Source: Stieleria mannarensis
Lineage (GTDB): Bacteria > Planctomycetota > Planctomycetia > Pirellulales > Pirellulaceae
Direction: 5' to 3'
DNA: 64,000 nt
NCBI RefSeq assembly: GCF_014154935.1
Contig: NZ_JACEHH010000018.1
Coordinates: forward strand, 1 to 64,000
The notes beneath the pieces were generated by a model. It saw only the letters and a list, made by a program, of their open reading frames with translations. It ran no database searches and had not been told where the DNA came from. Of the stretch, positions 27,032 through 36,651 are shown piece after piece (the first letter of the stretch is position 1; every line of letters starts with the position of its first letter). Both the position numbers and the translations under genes were made by a program.

Positions 27032-28645
27032 TCAGTAAACATCGCGCACGTACCGCTTGGCTTTGCCCAGTGACGCGACATAGTCCTCGGCGGCCTTCTC
27101 GGACATCCCGCCTTCGGACGCGACGATGGCCTTGAGCGTGCGGTCGACATCGACGGCCATGCGGCTGGCGTCGCCGCAGACATAGAAATGGGCGCCTTGC
27201 TGCAGCCAAGCCCACAGTTCGGCGGCGTTTTGTTTCATCCGGTCCTGGACGTAGACCTTTTCGGCACCGTCGCGGCTGAACGCCGTGTCCAACCGCGTCA
27301 GCAACCCGGCGTCGCGGTAGGCTTGCAATTCGTCTTGGTACAGGAAATCGGTCGCGGCATGTTGGTCGCCGAAGAACAACCAGTTTTTGCCCGGTGCCTT
27401 GGTGGCCTGGCGTTCTTGCAGGAATGCCAAGAACGGAGCGATCCCCGTTCCCGGTCCGACCATGATCATCGGGGTGTTGGGATCCGCCGGCACGGTGAAT
27501 CCGCCGTGATTGGCCTGGGTGAACACACGCAACGTCGCGCCCGGTTCCAGCCGATCGGCCAGCATCGTGCTCGCCGCCCCTTTGCGTAACCGTCCGTCGC
27601 GATCATAGGTGACCTTTCCGACGGTCAGATGAACCTGGTTTCCGACACATGCCTGGCTGCTGGCGATCGAATACAGCCGCGGATTCAATGGCGAAAGTGT
27701 TTCCAGAAACTCGGTGGCGCTGATCGGAACCGCTCCGGCCAATTGCAAGACGTCCAACACGTCGAATCCGTCGGGGGCTCCCTCTTCGAGCATCTCGGCA
27801 AGCGTGGTTTTGACCGCAACGTCCGAAACACGGCTGAGCGCCAATTCCAGCAATTCGTCGCTGGGATCTTTCAAACAATAGTCGTCGCAAAGTGCGTTGG
27901 CCAGCGACTTGGGTTCCCCGGCCGGGGGCACGGTCAACAACTTGGGATCGGCGCCGATCGCACCCACGATCGCTTCGACCAGCTCGCCGCAATTGGTCGG
28001 GTAAATCCCCAGTGCATCGCCGACTTCGTAACGGATGCCGGAATCGCCCAGGTCGATCGCGATGTGGCGGGTGTCTTTGGCGGATCCTTCGCCGTTGAGC
28101 GGCCGCGACTCGATCAGTTTGGCCGAATACGGCGTCTTGCGGCTGAAACCCGCTGCCGACGTACCGGTCGCCGCGGAGCCATTGGCTGGTTTGGCCGGCG
28201 CGGCGGCACCGTCTCCGGACTCCTTGAGCACCTGCTTGATCATTTTGGAGGTTTCTTTGCCGCCGGGGCTGCAGAGCGTCAGGTTGGTTTCTTCTCCCGA
28301 CGCGATCGCCTCGCTGTAGGTTTTGCACAGATACCCACACGAACCGCAATCCAGCTGTGCCATCGCCGCCATCAGACGCCGCTCGACCGGTTTGCCTTCG
28401 GCCAACGCCATGCGATCGACGATCGGCAGCGAGTCGTCGTGCCAGGGAAAGTCTTCTTCCGGCTCGGGTTCGTTTTCCTGTACCGCGACACCGGGCAAGG
28501 AACCGGCCGACAGGCCCGCGGCGTTCATGACGCCCGCGGCATCACCGTCGGGTTGCATGCCCATCATGCCCGCGAAAAAACCGTTCAGCCAGGCGCGTTG
28601 TTCTTCGTTAAAGGGAGCCGTTTCGGGAATGAAGCTGGTTGTCAT
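27032..28645 (-). CDS. CysJ-like FAD/NADPH reductase with N-terminal Fe-S domain
   Basis: A 537-residue flavoprotein from the ATG at 28645 (a TTG at 28669 is less likely). The N-terminus carries FNEEQRAWLNGFFAG (12-26), then a Fe-S motif with C100, C103, C107 and C125 (LDCGSCGYLCKTYSEA). From about residue 175 the protein is like the FAD and NADPH domains of sulfite reductase CysJ: RLYSIAS (FAD), GPGTGIAPFLAFL and YVCGDASRMAVDV (NADPH). The flavodoxin domain of full CysJ is absent and the Fe-S domain takes its place. As last gene of the cluster it probably delivers NAD(P)H electrons to NirA or NasA, which is inference. Confidence 0.82.
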   Translation of the reverse strand: MTTSFIPETAPFNEEQRAWLNGFFAGMMGMQPDGDAAGVMNAAGLSAGSLPGVAVQENEPEPEEDFPWHDDSLPIVDRMALAEGKPVERRLMAAMAQLDCGSCGYLCKTYSEAIASGEETNLTLCSPGGKETSKMIKQVLKESGDGAAAPAKPANGSAATGTSAAGFSRKTPYSAKLIESRPLNGEGSAKDTRHIAIDLGDSGIRYEVGDALGIYPTNCGELVEAIVGAIGADPKLLTVPPAGEPKSLANALCDDYCLKDPSDELLELALSRVSDVAVKTTLAEMLEEGAPDGFDVLDVLQLAGAVPISATEFLETLSPLNPRLYSIASSQACVGNQVHLTVGKVTYDRDGRLRKGAASTMLADRLEPGATLRVFTQANHGGFTVPADPNTPMIMVGPGTGIAPFLAFLQERQATKAPGKNWLFFGDQHAATDFLYQDELQAYRDAGLLTRLDTAFSRDGAEKVYVQDRMKQNAAELWAWLQQGAHFYVCGDASRMAVDVDRTLKAIVASEGGMSEKAAEDYVASLGKAKRYVRDVY

Positions 28646-28689
28646 GGCAGTCGTTGCGAATCGTGTCAAATGATTGGTGTGAAAAAAAA

Positions 28690-28775
28690 CAGTGGGATAG
28701 GCTTCCAGCCTGTCAATGCCAGTGAGAGAGGCTTCCAGCCTGTCAATGCCAGTGGGATAGGCTTCCAGCCTGTCA
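28690..28775. repeat. Three 30-bp tandem copies of palindromic motif
   Basis: Three units at a 30-base period, each with GGCTTCCAGCCTGTC. The core AGGCT-TCC-AGCCT is a small palindrome. Related single copies occur at 41078-41103, 46243-46266 and 47246-47268. It lies between nirA and the reductase gene. Confidence 0.85.
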
Positions 28776-28784
28776 TCCCCGCCG

Positions 28785-30599
28785 TCAGACCAAGGCTCTG
28801 GCGAGGGACCTCAATTCGTCGTCGGATGACCGGGAGGTGAATTCAACAAACGTCTCGCCCTCGCGCCGTTGTTCCAGGTAGCCGCCGACGATGGACGAGA
28901 TCAATGTGGGCATGTCTTCAAACGCGACCGATTCAAAGATCAATCGCGCGATGCCTTGGCGGTCCCCCCAACCGCCGCCCAAGTGAACGTGGTACCCGTC
29001 GACCATGTCGTCGCCCTTTTCGACCTTGCATCCCAGCAACCCGATGTCACCGATGTAGTGCTGGGCGCAACTGTGATGACAACCGGTCAAGTGAATGTTG
29101 ATGGGGCTGTCGAGTTCGAATTGGGATTCCAGGTGTTCAGCCAGAGCCATGGCTTGGGTTTTGGTTTCCGCGGCGGCAAATTTGCATCCCCCGCTGCCGG
29201 TACAGGCGACCAGCCCGGCGCGAAAGCTGCTCGCCTCGTACCCCAAACCGAGTTCCAACAAATGCTCTTTGACGGCGTCGATGTCGGCGTCGGAAAGATT
29301 GGGGATCAACAGGTTCTGCCAGACGGTCAACCGGATCTCTCCGTTGCCATACTCGTTGGCGATCTTCGCGATCCCGCGAGCCTGGTCGCTGGTCATCCGT
29401 CCGACCGGCAAGACGACGCCGACGTAGGACTTGCCCGACTGGGATTGTGAATGAAACCCGATGTGGGCGAGACGATTCTCCGCGACCGACCGAGTCAGTT
29501 TTGATTCCTCGAACCGTCCGAGCGTGTCACCGAGTTGCTCTTCGACCGCCGCGACAAACTTGTCGAATCCCCAATCATCCAGCACGTATTTCAAACGGGC
29601 CTTCTTGCGATCGGTGCGGTCACCTGATTGGACGAACACGCGGACGATGGCGCCGGCGACGGCCAGGCATTGATCCGGCCGCAACAGGACACCGGTCGGC
29701 CGGGCAAAGTCCTTGTGCCCGGTGATGCCGCCGAGCGTGAGCTGGAAATAGACACCGGCGGGAAAGTCGGCGGTCGCATTGGATGCGTCGATCGCGACGG
29801 CATGAAACCCGATGTCGTTGGTGTCGTCCAGGGCGCTGATCGTTCCCCCGCCGTCAAACGCGATGTTGAACTTTCGCGGCAAGCCGTACATTTCGCGGTT
29901 GTTCAAAATGTAATGGTGCATTCGTTTCGCCAACGGGATCGTTTCGATCAGCTCATCCGAATCGATGCCCGAAAGCGGACTGGCGGTGCAGTTGCGGATG
30001 TTATCGCCGCCGGCGCCCAGATTGACGATCTCCAATTCACGCAGCCCGTACAGGATGTTCATCGCCTGGTCGGCGGGGATCTCGCGGTATTGCAAGTTGG
30101 CCCGCGTGGTGACGTCCAAGAATCCGCCGGCCGAACGATCGGCAAGATCCGCCAGCCCGGTCAATTGCCAACTGTGAAGCAGTCCGCCGGGGATTCTCAT
30201 GCGGCACATGTAACTGTTTTGTGCCGGGGCCACGTAGAACAGGCCGTGGAATTTCGTCAGGAAGACGTCGGTGCCTTTGGGAAATTCGCCGGCATCGCTC
30301 CGCGTCTGCATCTCATCCCACATGTCCAGCGGATTCTTTTCCCGCTTGGCAAGTTCCTCCTTGCACAACGTCTTGCCGGCCGACTCGGTTTCCTGCTGGG
30401 CGATCAAGGCGATCTTTTCGGGGCCCACCGGAAGCGTCGTGGTGGGTTTGGCCCCGATCGTGACCGAGGCATCGCCGGCACAGCTGCTACCGTTGCTGAT
30501 CACGGGCAGCCCGCTGACCGCACGAGCGACATCGGACCCGAACGCAAATCCGGACAGAAATTGTTTTTGTTCTTCGGTGAACGCTTTATCGTTGGACAT
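28785..30599 (-). CDS. nirA: Ferredoxin-type nitrite reductase NirA
   Basis: Six-electron reduction of nitrite to ammonium at a siroheme-[4Fe-4S] centre. From the ATG at 30599 the protein has 604 residues. The cofactor cysteines are C466 and C472 (CTGSGGC) and C507 and C511 (CHHSC), and TRANLQYREI is typical of the first half. The N-terminus has FTEEQKQFLSGFAFG (7-21), a motif echoed in the reductase encoded downstream. The frame is open to 30686, but that part overlaps the nasA end and is not conserved. The gene lies 25 bases after nasA. A sulfite reductase is the alternative; the nitrate context decides for NirA. Confidence 0.92.
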   Translation of the reverse strand: MSNDKAFTEEQKQFLSGFAFGSDVARAVSGLPVISNGSSCAGDASVTIGAKPTTTLPVGPEKIALIAQQETESAGKTLCKEELAKREKNPLDMWDEMQTRSDAGEFPKGTDVFLTKFHGLFYVAPAQNSYMCRMRIPGGLLHSWQLTGLADLADRSAGGFLDVTTRANLQYREIPADQAMNILYGLRELEIVNLGAGGDNIRNCTASPLSGIDSDELIETIPLAKRMHHYILNNREMYGLPRKFNIAFDGGGTISALDDTNDIGFHAVAIDASNATADFPAGVYFQLTLGGITGHKDFARPTGVLLRPDQCLAVAGAIVRVFVQSGDRTDRKKARLKYVLDDWGFDKFVAAVEEQLGDTLGRFEESKLTRSVAENRLAHIGFHSQSQSGKSYVGVVLPVGRMTSDQARGIAKIANEYGNGEIRLTVWQNLLIPNLSDADIDAVKEHLLELGLGYEASSFRAGLVACTGSGGCKFAAAETKTQAMALAEHLESQFELDSPINIHLTGCHHSCAQHYIGDIGLLGCKVEKGDDMVDGYHVHLGGGWGDRQGIARLIFESVAFEDMPTLISSIVGGYLEQRREGETFVEFTSRSSDDELRSLARALV

Positions 30600-30624
30600 C
30601 TTCAACAGAATCTGGTTCGGAGTT

Positions 30625-32883
30625 CTAAACTTTGCGGATCGCCACGGCGCAGTCCTTGTAACTCGGCTGCCGCGAATGGGGATCAAAATGGCTGAGCGTC
30701 AATTGATTGGTGACGTCGTAATGCATCGGAATGAACGCTTGGTTGCGTTGGACGGTGGGCGTGACCATCGCGGTGACAAACACTTCGCCGCGCCGTGAGC
30801 GAACCGAGACGGTGTCGCCGTTGCGGACGCCGATCAAACTGGCGTCGGTCGGGTGGATTTCGACATACGGACGCTCCGGATACAGTTTTCGCAGCACCTT
30901 GCTCTTGCTGGTGCGTGTTTGCGTGTGCCACTGGCTGACCGTGCCCCGTCCGGACATCAACAGGATCGGATAGTCCGCGTCCGGTGGTTCGGGCATCGCG
31001 GCGACGGCGTCCACGATCAGTCGCGCCTTGCCGTCGCTGTGATAGAACGTCCCGTCGGCGAACAGCCGTCGCTGTTGTGGCGGCACGTCGTTGGACGCCG
31101 CATCCCCACGCGTCCAGGGCCACTGGATTCCGCCGGATTGGTCGATCTGGCGATAGCCCTCGATCCCGCTGATATCGCAAGGTCGTCCCTCGCTGGCGGC
31201 CTGCATTTTTTCGAACACTGCTTCGGGGTGCGTCCAGTCGGCGAACATCGATTCCACACCCCAGTAGGCGGCGATTGCGCGAAAGATTTGGAAATCGGCC
31301 AACGCTTCGCCGGGCGCCTTTCGCACTTTCTTCAGCAAGCCGTAGCGGCGTTCGCTGTTGATGAACGTGCCTTCTTTCTCGCCCCATCCCGCCGCCGGCA
31401 ACAGCAAGTCGGCGTGCCGTGCCGTTTCGGTCGACGCGTACATGTCTTGCACGACCAGAAAGTCCAGCTTATCGAGCAGCTCCTTGAAATCGCCTTGGTG
31501 GATCCAGCTGTGTGCCGGGTTGGTTGCGATCACCCACAACCCTTTGATTTCGTCTCGCCGGATGCCTTCGACGATTCGGTCGTAAGACCAACTGCCTTGA
31601 TCGGGGATTCGATCCACGTCGATGCCAAGAATGCGGGCGACACGCTGGCGATCTTCGGCCGATTCGAACTTGTGATGCCCGAACAAGTTGGTCGTGTTGC
31701 TCCACAGACGCGACCCCATGGCGTTGCATTGTCCGGTGATGCTGTTGGCGCCCGTTCCGGGGCGACCGATGTTGCCGGTGATCAATGCGATGTTGATCAT
31801 CGCCTGGGCGGTGCGTGTGCCTTGATAACTTTGATTGACGCCCATCGTCCACCACAGCGAGGCCGCGTCTGCCTGGCCGATCGATTCGGCGGCCCGGCGA
31901 ATGGCGTCGGCGGTGATCCCGGCCGCGGGCCCGACGACGTCAGGAGTGAACTCGGCGACATGCTCGGCGAGTGTTTCGAATCCGGTCGTGTGCGCGGCGA
32001 CGAACTCATGATCGATCCGATCACTTGCGATCAAGTGTTGGGTGATCGCGTACAGAATCGCCAGGTCGTGTTTGGGCCGCAGTTGCAAGTGCTGGGACGC
32101 CGCCATCGCCGTTTCCGTCCGGCGGGGATCCAGCACGATGATCTCGGGGCTGTTGGGGTTGCGAAGCACGCGTTCCCACATGATCGGATGACCGATACAG
32201 GGATTCGCGCCCACGAACACCATGCAATCACTTTGTTGAAAATCGTCATACGTGTACGGCGGCGAATCGAACCCGAACGATTCCTTGTACGCGGTCACCG
32301 CGGTTGCCATGCACTGCCGCGTGTTGCCGTCTCCGTGCAACATGCCCATCCCGAATTTTGCCAATGCGCCCAGGAACGCCATCTCTTCGCAAGGAATCTG
32401 CCCCGTGCTGAGGAAAGCGACCGAGTCGTTGCCGTACCGGGATTGAATCGCTTTGAATCGCTCGGTGAACGTCGTCAACGCGGTGTCCCAATCGACACGT
32501 TTCATTTCGCCGTCGGCATCGCGCAGCAGCGGGTGCGTGGCGCGGTCGTCCGCGGCGAGCACTTCCAGGGCTTCCCAGCCTTTGGGACAGGCCATGCCCA
32601 GGTTGACCGGGTACTCGGTTTCCGGGGTCAGTCCAACCGCCTGGCCGTCGCGGACGTGCAAACGCAATCCGCACCCGGTCGCACAGTAACCACAGGCGGC
32701 CACCGTGGTCGATTCGGCTTGCAGCGATTCGGGTGTCATCCCCAGCCCATGATCGCCGGGGTTGAGCAGCAGTTCCCGAGTCATCTTCCCCGTGCGGGCT
32801 TGCAACAACTGCGGCAATTCGAACGACCGCGATCGACGTTCGTCTCCCGCTTGGGTCAGTGATTTCGGCGTGATCGTGCTCAT
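30625..32883 (-). CDS. nasA: Assimilatory nitrate reductase, catalytic subunit
   Basis: Molybdopterin oxidoreductase (752 residues) reducing nitrate to nitrite. An N-terminal [4Fe-4S] site is formed by C64, C67, C71 and C99 (CGYCATGC ... MACPKGW). The Mo-cofactor domains contain [31 protein letters not shown] and [16 protein letters not shown] segments, and the C-terminal domain ends HYDVTNQLT with the typical substrate/cofactor loop near [11 protein letters not shown]. This matches NarB/NasA-type assimilatory enzymes rather than NarG. No Tat signal is present, so it should work in the cytoplasm. It is 13 bases after the Fe-S/membrane subunit gene and 25 bases before nirA. Confidence 0.92.
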   Translation of the reverse strand: MSTITPKSLTQAGDERRSRSFELPQLLQARTGKMTRELLLNPGDHGLGMTPESLQAESTTVAACGYCATGCGLRLHVRDGQAVGLTPETEYPVNLGMACPKGWEALEVLAADDRATHPLLRDADGEMKRVDWDTALTTFTERFKAIQSRYGNDSVAFLSTGQIPCEEMAFLGALAKFGMGMLHGDGNTRQCMATAVTAYKESFGFDSPPYTYDDFQQSDCMVFVGANPCIGHPIMWERVLRNPNSPEIIVLDPRRTETAMAASQHLQLRPKHDLAILYAITQHLIASDRIDHEFVAAHTTGFETLAEHVAEFTPDVVGPAAGITADAIRRAAESIGQADAASLWWTMGVNQSYQGTRTAQAMINIALITGNIGRPGTGANSITGQCNAMGSRLWSNTTNLFGHHKFESAEDRQRVARILGIDVDRIPDQGSWSYDRIVEGIRRDEIKGLWVIATNPAHSWIHQGDFKELLDKLDFLVVQDMYASTETARHADLLLPAAGWGEKEGTFINSERRYGLLKKVRKAPGEALADFQIFRAIAAYWGVESMFADWTHPEAVFEKMQAASEGRPCDISGIEGYRQIDQSGGIQWPWTRGDAASNDVPPQQRRLFADGTFYHSDGKARLIVDAVAAMPEPPDADYPILLMSGRGTVSQWHTQTRTSKSKVLRKLYPERPYVEIHPTDASLIGVRNGDTVSVRSRRGEVFVTAMVTPTVQRNQAFIPMHYDVTNQLTLSHFDPHSRQPSYKDCAVAIRKV

Positions 32884-32895
32884 CGGATGGTTCTC

Positions 32896-34608
32896 CTAAA
32901 GTGTGCCCGGCATGCGGTCGTAAACGACGCTTTGGAAATACAACAACCGCTCCAAACTCTCACCGGCGATCCAAACCGCCGCCGACATCGCGGCACAAAC
33001 GCCTCCGGCCGCGGGCACGATTGGACACAAGACAACAGCCAATCCGGCCAACAGCGTCGCGACGACGGCGCTAAAGCCGCGCATCCGCAGTGTTTCACCA
33101 AGGTGGTTGTCGACCAGCCGATTTGATCGTCGGTCATAGGGGTCGTCCAAATCAGCCGGCGTTTGATAAAGCCGACGTTCACGCATCCATTTCCACCACC
33201 CCGCACCGGCACCGACCAGACAGAGCACCGATGCGGTGCCGCCGAAGCCGGCAAACGCGAACAGGACCGCCGCGATGATCGGGCCACAAGTCAGCGTGGT
33301 TCCGAAAAAACGTGGCAACGTCCGCTCGCTGCGCCAAAGTTGTCGCTTGGTGGCGATGTAGATCATCGCGCTGCAATACAAACCGGCCAGCCCGACGGGA
33401 ATCGACGCGGTCAACAGCGCTCGTCCGGCCCAATCCGGAATCCACTCCGTCGGAATCCGTTCCTGGACCGTTGTCGGGATCCAATCCCAGAGAACGGGCA
33501 ACAGCAACAACGCGATTCCGCCGGCCAACAGGCCCATGAACTTGCCCAGCACCACGGCCTCGCGGCTGAGCCAACTGGTTTTCAATCCCAGGAACACACG
33601 CCACATTCGCAGCGGTTGCCCCAGGTGCAGCGGTGCGATCCCAAGGCCCAGATTGCCGATCGCAAACGCCGACAATGCTGCGGCGATCGGGACCGCGATC
33701 GGGACGGTGATTCCCAACGACGTCAGCGCCAACGTGGCGATCGATTCGGCAATCAAGATCCCGACGGAAATCTGCGTCGCGACCAGCATCAGCGCCAACG
33801 GCCAATGGCTTTCGGCGACTTCGTCGACGTGTTCGTCTTGGGGGCGTGTTCGCGCCGGATCCAACGTCGACTCCGCAACGAAACGCGTGGTCGGGCGTGT
33901 GATTGCAGACGACGGCGCCGACGGCACCAACGTTTCCTGCGCCAGATCACCCTGGTTTTCCGAAGGCACGATCGTGATTCGGATCGCCTCGTTGGGACAA
34001 GATTGGACACATGCCGGCGCTTCACCGACGCTCAATCGTTGATGACACATGTCACATTTGCGGACGATCCCCAAGCGGTCGCTGTACTGGGGGACTTCAT
34101 AAGGGCACATCATCGTGCAGTACTTGCAACCGATGCACTGGTCATCCAGGTGGCGAACGATTCCGGTGACTGGATCTTTGTCGTACGCCTTGACCGGGCA
34201 ACCGTTCAAGCACCCGGGGTCTTCGCAGTGATGGCAGGCGGTGGTGACGTGCTGAATGGCGGAGACGTCGGCGGCATTGGGATCGCCGATCACCAGCGTT
34301 CCGACGCGGCGCCATGATTCGTCTTCCTCCAGCCCGTTCAGCGTGTGGCAGGCAACCACACACGCCTTGCACCCGCTGCAGGCGTTCAGGTCGACCTCAA
34401 AGGCGAATTGTTGCCCCGGTCCGGGGGCGCTCGCCGGAAGCAGGCTGCGATAGTACTTTTCCTGTGCCGGTGCCGCAGTGGCGGCGCCTGATGCGTGCCC
34501 CGAGTGCCAGTCGCTGAACTGTTCGACGGCACTGAGTTCTTGTTGTTCCTGCAGCAATTGACCGACCAGGTCGGGCTGGCGGTTGACGACGGGAAGCGTG
34601 GTACTCAT
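32896..34608 (-). CDS. DmsB-DmsC-like fused Fe-S and membrane anchor subunit
   Basis: A 570-residue fusion. Residues about 65-215 form a four-cluster ferredoxin like DmsB/NrfC with cysteines C77-C80-C83-C87, C125-C128-C133-C137, C158-C161-C164-C168 and C185-C188-C200-C204. After a linker, residues about 265-565 have around eight hydrophobic helices like the DmsC quinone-site anchor. Lying just before nasA, it should tie nitrate reductase to the membrane and its quinol pool. The first 60 residues have no known domain. In most bacteria NasA takes electrons from ferredoxin or NADH proteins, so this arrangement is unusual. The product has no signal peptide, hence the iron-sulfur part should face the cytoplasm. 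Confidence 0.85.
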   Translation of the reverse strand: MSTTLPVVNRQPDLVGQLLQEQQELSAVEQFSDWHSGHASGAATAAPAQEKYYRSLLPASAPGPGQQFAFEVDLNACSGCKACVVACHTLNGLEEDESWRRVGTLVIGDPNAADVSAIQHVTTACHHCEDPGCLNGCPVKAYDKDPVTGIVRHLDDQCIGCKYCTMMCPYEVPQYSDRLGIVRKCDMCHQRLSVGEAPACVQSCPNEAIRITIVPSENQGDLAQETLVPSAPSSAITRPTTRFVAESTLDPARTRPQDEHVDEVAESHWPLALMLVATQISVGILIAESIATLALTSLGITVPIAVPIAAALSAFAIGNLGLGIAPLHLGQPLRMWRVFLGLKTSWLSREAVVLGKFMGLLAGGIALLLLPVLWDWIPTTVQERIPTEWIPDWAGRALLTASIPVGLAGLYCSAMIYIATKRQLWRSERTLPRFFGTTLTCGPIIAAVLFAFAGFGGTASVLCLVGAGAGWWKWMRERRLYQTPADLDDPYDRRSNRLVDNHLGETLRMRGFSAVVATLLAGLAVVLCPIVPAAGGVCAAMSAAVWIAGESLERLLYFQSVVYDRMPGTL

Positions 34609-34621
34609 GGCTGGTCTTCCC

Positions 34622-35473
34622 CTACAACAACAGTGTCAAAATGTTGGTGATCCGATCCTGTTCATAGAACGGGATCGCGACACCCTTGCAGGGTTTTCCG
34701 CCACGAAAGGGACGGCCCGAGTAGACGATCTCGGGATCTTCACAAATCGTCGCGGCGCCCGAAGCGAACGCCAATCCGGGAAGCGAGCCTTCCATCGGCA
34801 CCGTTTCGCAGCCCTCGTACATCAGCGATTGCTCCAGCCGTTGATACGCGCTCGATTCCAACAGGAACTCGTCCTCGCCGCATCGCCAGATTTCGTAGCC
34901 ACGTGCGATCGGGGCGGAGTCGGAACTGATCAGGACGGCGGTCGCCAAAAAGTCGTCACCGAACACGGGAATCCCGATCGCGACTTGCAAGGATTCCGCC
35001 GACGCCCCGGCGGCCCGCAGGAATCCGGCATGGGTGGGCAGGTTGTCGTGAATCACAAAGCTGAGGTTTCGCCACACTTGGCCGGGCAATCCCGATCCTT
35101 TTTCGAATCGAACGAACGAGCTGACGTTTTGGAACCGCTCCAGCGGTCCGAAGTAGCCTTGGGTCAGGTTCAGTTCGTCGTATTGGCCGATCGGTTGCCA
35201 AATTTCCATGACGCCGACGGTGCGTTCGCTGGTATTGCCGATCATGATGACGACGGAGGTGATTTGCCCGGCGCGATAAATCGGGATGCAGATCGCGACG
35301 GCTTCGGCTTCGCCTTCGGCGGTTTGCTTGATCGTCGGCAACCCCGATTCGATCGACGCGGCGGCCGCACGGTCGGCAACGGCGATGCCGCAGGACGGCG
35401 GCACCCCGCTCGGGTCGACTTCCAACGCGATCACGTTGGTCAAAAACGAATGGTTGGAGGTGGCTGCAATCAT
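34622..35473 (-). CDS. GAF-domain protein in nitrate cluster
   Basis: A 283-residue soluble protein with two GAF-like halves: about 20-95 (AVAICIPIYRAGQITSVVIM) and 130-210 (SGLPGQVWRNLSFVIHDNLP, AIGIPVFGDDFLATAVLI). A third small repeat of the fold may follow (GLAFASGAATICED). The ATG at 35473 is used; an upstream in-frame start at 35506 is weaker. It lies between the ABC transporter and the reductase genes, 13 bases before the Fe-S subunit gene. GAF proteins can bind small ligands, and NreA of staphylococci is a GAF nitrate receptor, so nitrate sensing is a reasonable hypothesis but not shown. Confidence 0.75.
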   Translation of the reverse strand: MIAATSNHSFLTNVIALEVDPSGVPPSCGIAVADRAAAASIESGLPTIKQTAEGEAEAVAICIPIYRAGQITSVVIMIGNTSERTVGVMEIWQPIGQYDELNLTQGYFGPLERFQNVSSFVRFEKGSGLPGQVWRNLSFVIHDNLPTHAGFLRAAGASAESLQVAIGIPVFGDDFLATAVLISSDSAPIARGYEIWRCGEDEFLLESSAYQRLEQSLMYEGCETVPMEGSLPGLAFASGAATICEDPEIVYSGRPFRGGKPCKGVAIPFYEQDRITNILTLLL

Positions 35474-35565
35474 GTTTTGTTTCGGGCTCACGTTTCGGCT
35501 CCGCACGACTTCTTCCTCGTTTCTCCCGCCTTCGCGTTGACTCGCTGGTCAGCGTTCCTTTGACG

Positions 35566-35631
35566 TAGCCACGCTCGCCAGAGCGTGGGAAACCCCGGGG
35601 ATCCACCTTCTGGCGAAGGCAGCTACATTTC
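35566..35631. repeat. Dispersed repeat, core of the 13594 element
   Basis: ACGTAGCCACGCTCG then AACCCCGGGGATCCACCTTC and TGGCGAAGGCAGCTAC match the interior of the element at 13594-13733 (positions about 13616-13688) but without its 22-bp terminal repeats. It lies between the GAF gene and an ABC ATPase gene. Confidence 0.75.
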
Positions 35632-35675
35632 AGCGGCGATTGATCCTGTTTCTGGTACTTGTTGACGCAAACCAG

Positions 35676-36527
35676 CTACGCGCCGGCCGGTTGCGGTTCC
35701 TGTTCGGCCTGCTTCTTCGCTTCCAACGCTTCGGCGTCGGCTTTCAATTTTTTGTGGTCCTGGTCCTCCAGGAATTGGATCATGTCGCCCCGCAAGTCGT
35801 AGTAGTCGGGGTGATCCAAAACTTCGGCGCGGACCCGCGGCCTGTCGAACGGCATCTCGAACACCTTGCCGACACGTGCCCGCGGCCCGTTGGTCATCAT
35901 CACGACCTTGTCGCTCATGAACAGCGCCTCATCGACGTCGTGCGTGATCATCATCGTGGTGACTTTGTCGCGGATCAGGATCTCCAACAGGATCTCTTGC
36001 AGTTCCATCCGGGTGAGCGAATCGAGCATGCCGAACGGCTCGTCCAGCAACAGCATCTTGGGTTTGAGCGCGAATGCGCGTGCGATGCCGACGCGTTGCT
36101 GCATCCCTTGACTGAGAGCAGAGGCGCGGGTGTGCAGGCTGTTGCCGAGCCCGACCAGCGTCAGGTAATACGCGGCGATGTCGTGTCGCTGTGCCTTGGT
36201 TCCGTGCGGATAGACTTGGTTGACACCCAACAGTACGTTTTCCATCGCCGTCATCCAGGGCATCAGGCACGGCGATTGAAACACGACGCCGCGGTCGGGC
36301 CCGGGGCCTTCGATTTCATGGCCGTCGATGACGATGCCGCCGTGGGTGATCGGATTCAGCCCGGCCGTCATCGTCAGCACCGTGCTCTTGCCGCAACCGC
36401 TGTGGCCGAGCAGACAAACGTACTCGCCTTTCTCCAAGTTCAAGTTGAACTCTTCGACAATGACCGCCGGGCCATTGGGCGTGTCGTATGTCTTGCCGAG
36501 GCGAAACATTTCTACAAAACCGGCCAT
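35676..36527 (-). CDS. nrtD: Nitrate ABC transporter ATPase, NrtD-like
   Basis: ATP-binding subunit (283 residues) of a nitrate/sulfonate-type importer. Walker A is GHSGCGKST (about 41-49), Q-loop [11 protein letters not shown], signature LSQGMQQR (Q replaces the usual G), Walker [13 protein letters not shown] and switch ITHDVDEAL. Lys/Glu-rich C-terminus ([19 protein letters not shown]). The partner ATPase is the next gene upstream; a heterodimer NrtC-NrtD is likely. Unlike cyanobacterial NrtC, neither copy has an NrtA-like C-terminal domain. A 124-base gap separates the two ATPase genes. Confidence 0.88.
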   Translation of the reverse strand: MAGFVEMFRLGKTYDTPNGPAVIVEEFNLNLEKGEYVCLLGHSGCGKSTVLTMTAGLNPITHGGIVIDGHEIEGPGPDRGVVFQSPCLMPWMTAMENVLLGVNQVYPHGTKAQRHDIAAYYLTLVGLGNSLHTRASALSQGMQQRVGIARAFALKPKMLLLDEPFGMLDSLTRMELQEILLEILIRDKVTTMMITHDVDEALFMSDKVVMMTNGPRARVGKVFEMPFDRPRVRAEVLDHPDYYDLRGDMIQFLEDQDHKKLKADAEALEAKKQAEQEPQPAGA

Positions 36528-36651
36528 GGATCCGCCTTCTTTGGGTTCTCGTGGTGGTGGGTGATAGGTAAATTAAGTGATTCGGATCGATCCGATCGCG
36601 GGCGACAGTTCGGGATTCTGCCGATGGCGAGCGTTGATCAACCGGGTGCGA

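Noticed and set aside
30853..32862. 669-codon frame opposite nasA
   Set aside because: It lies entirely antisense to a clear molybdoenzyme gene; its composition (Arg/His/Gly/Val-rich) is that of a GC-rich shadow frame.
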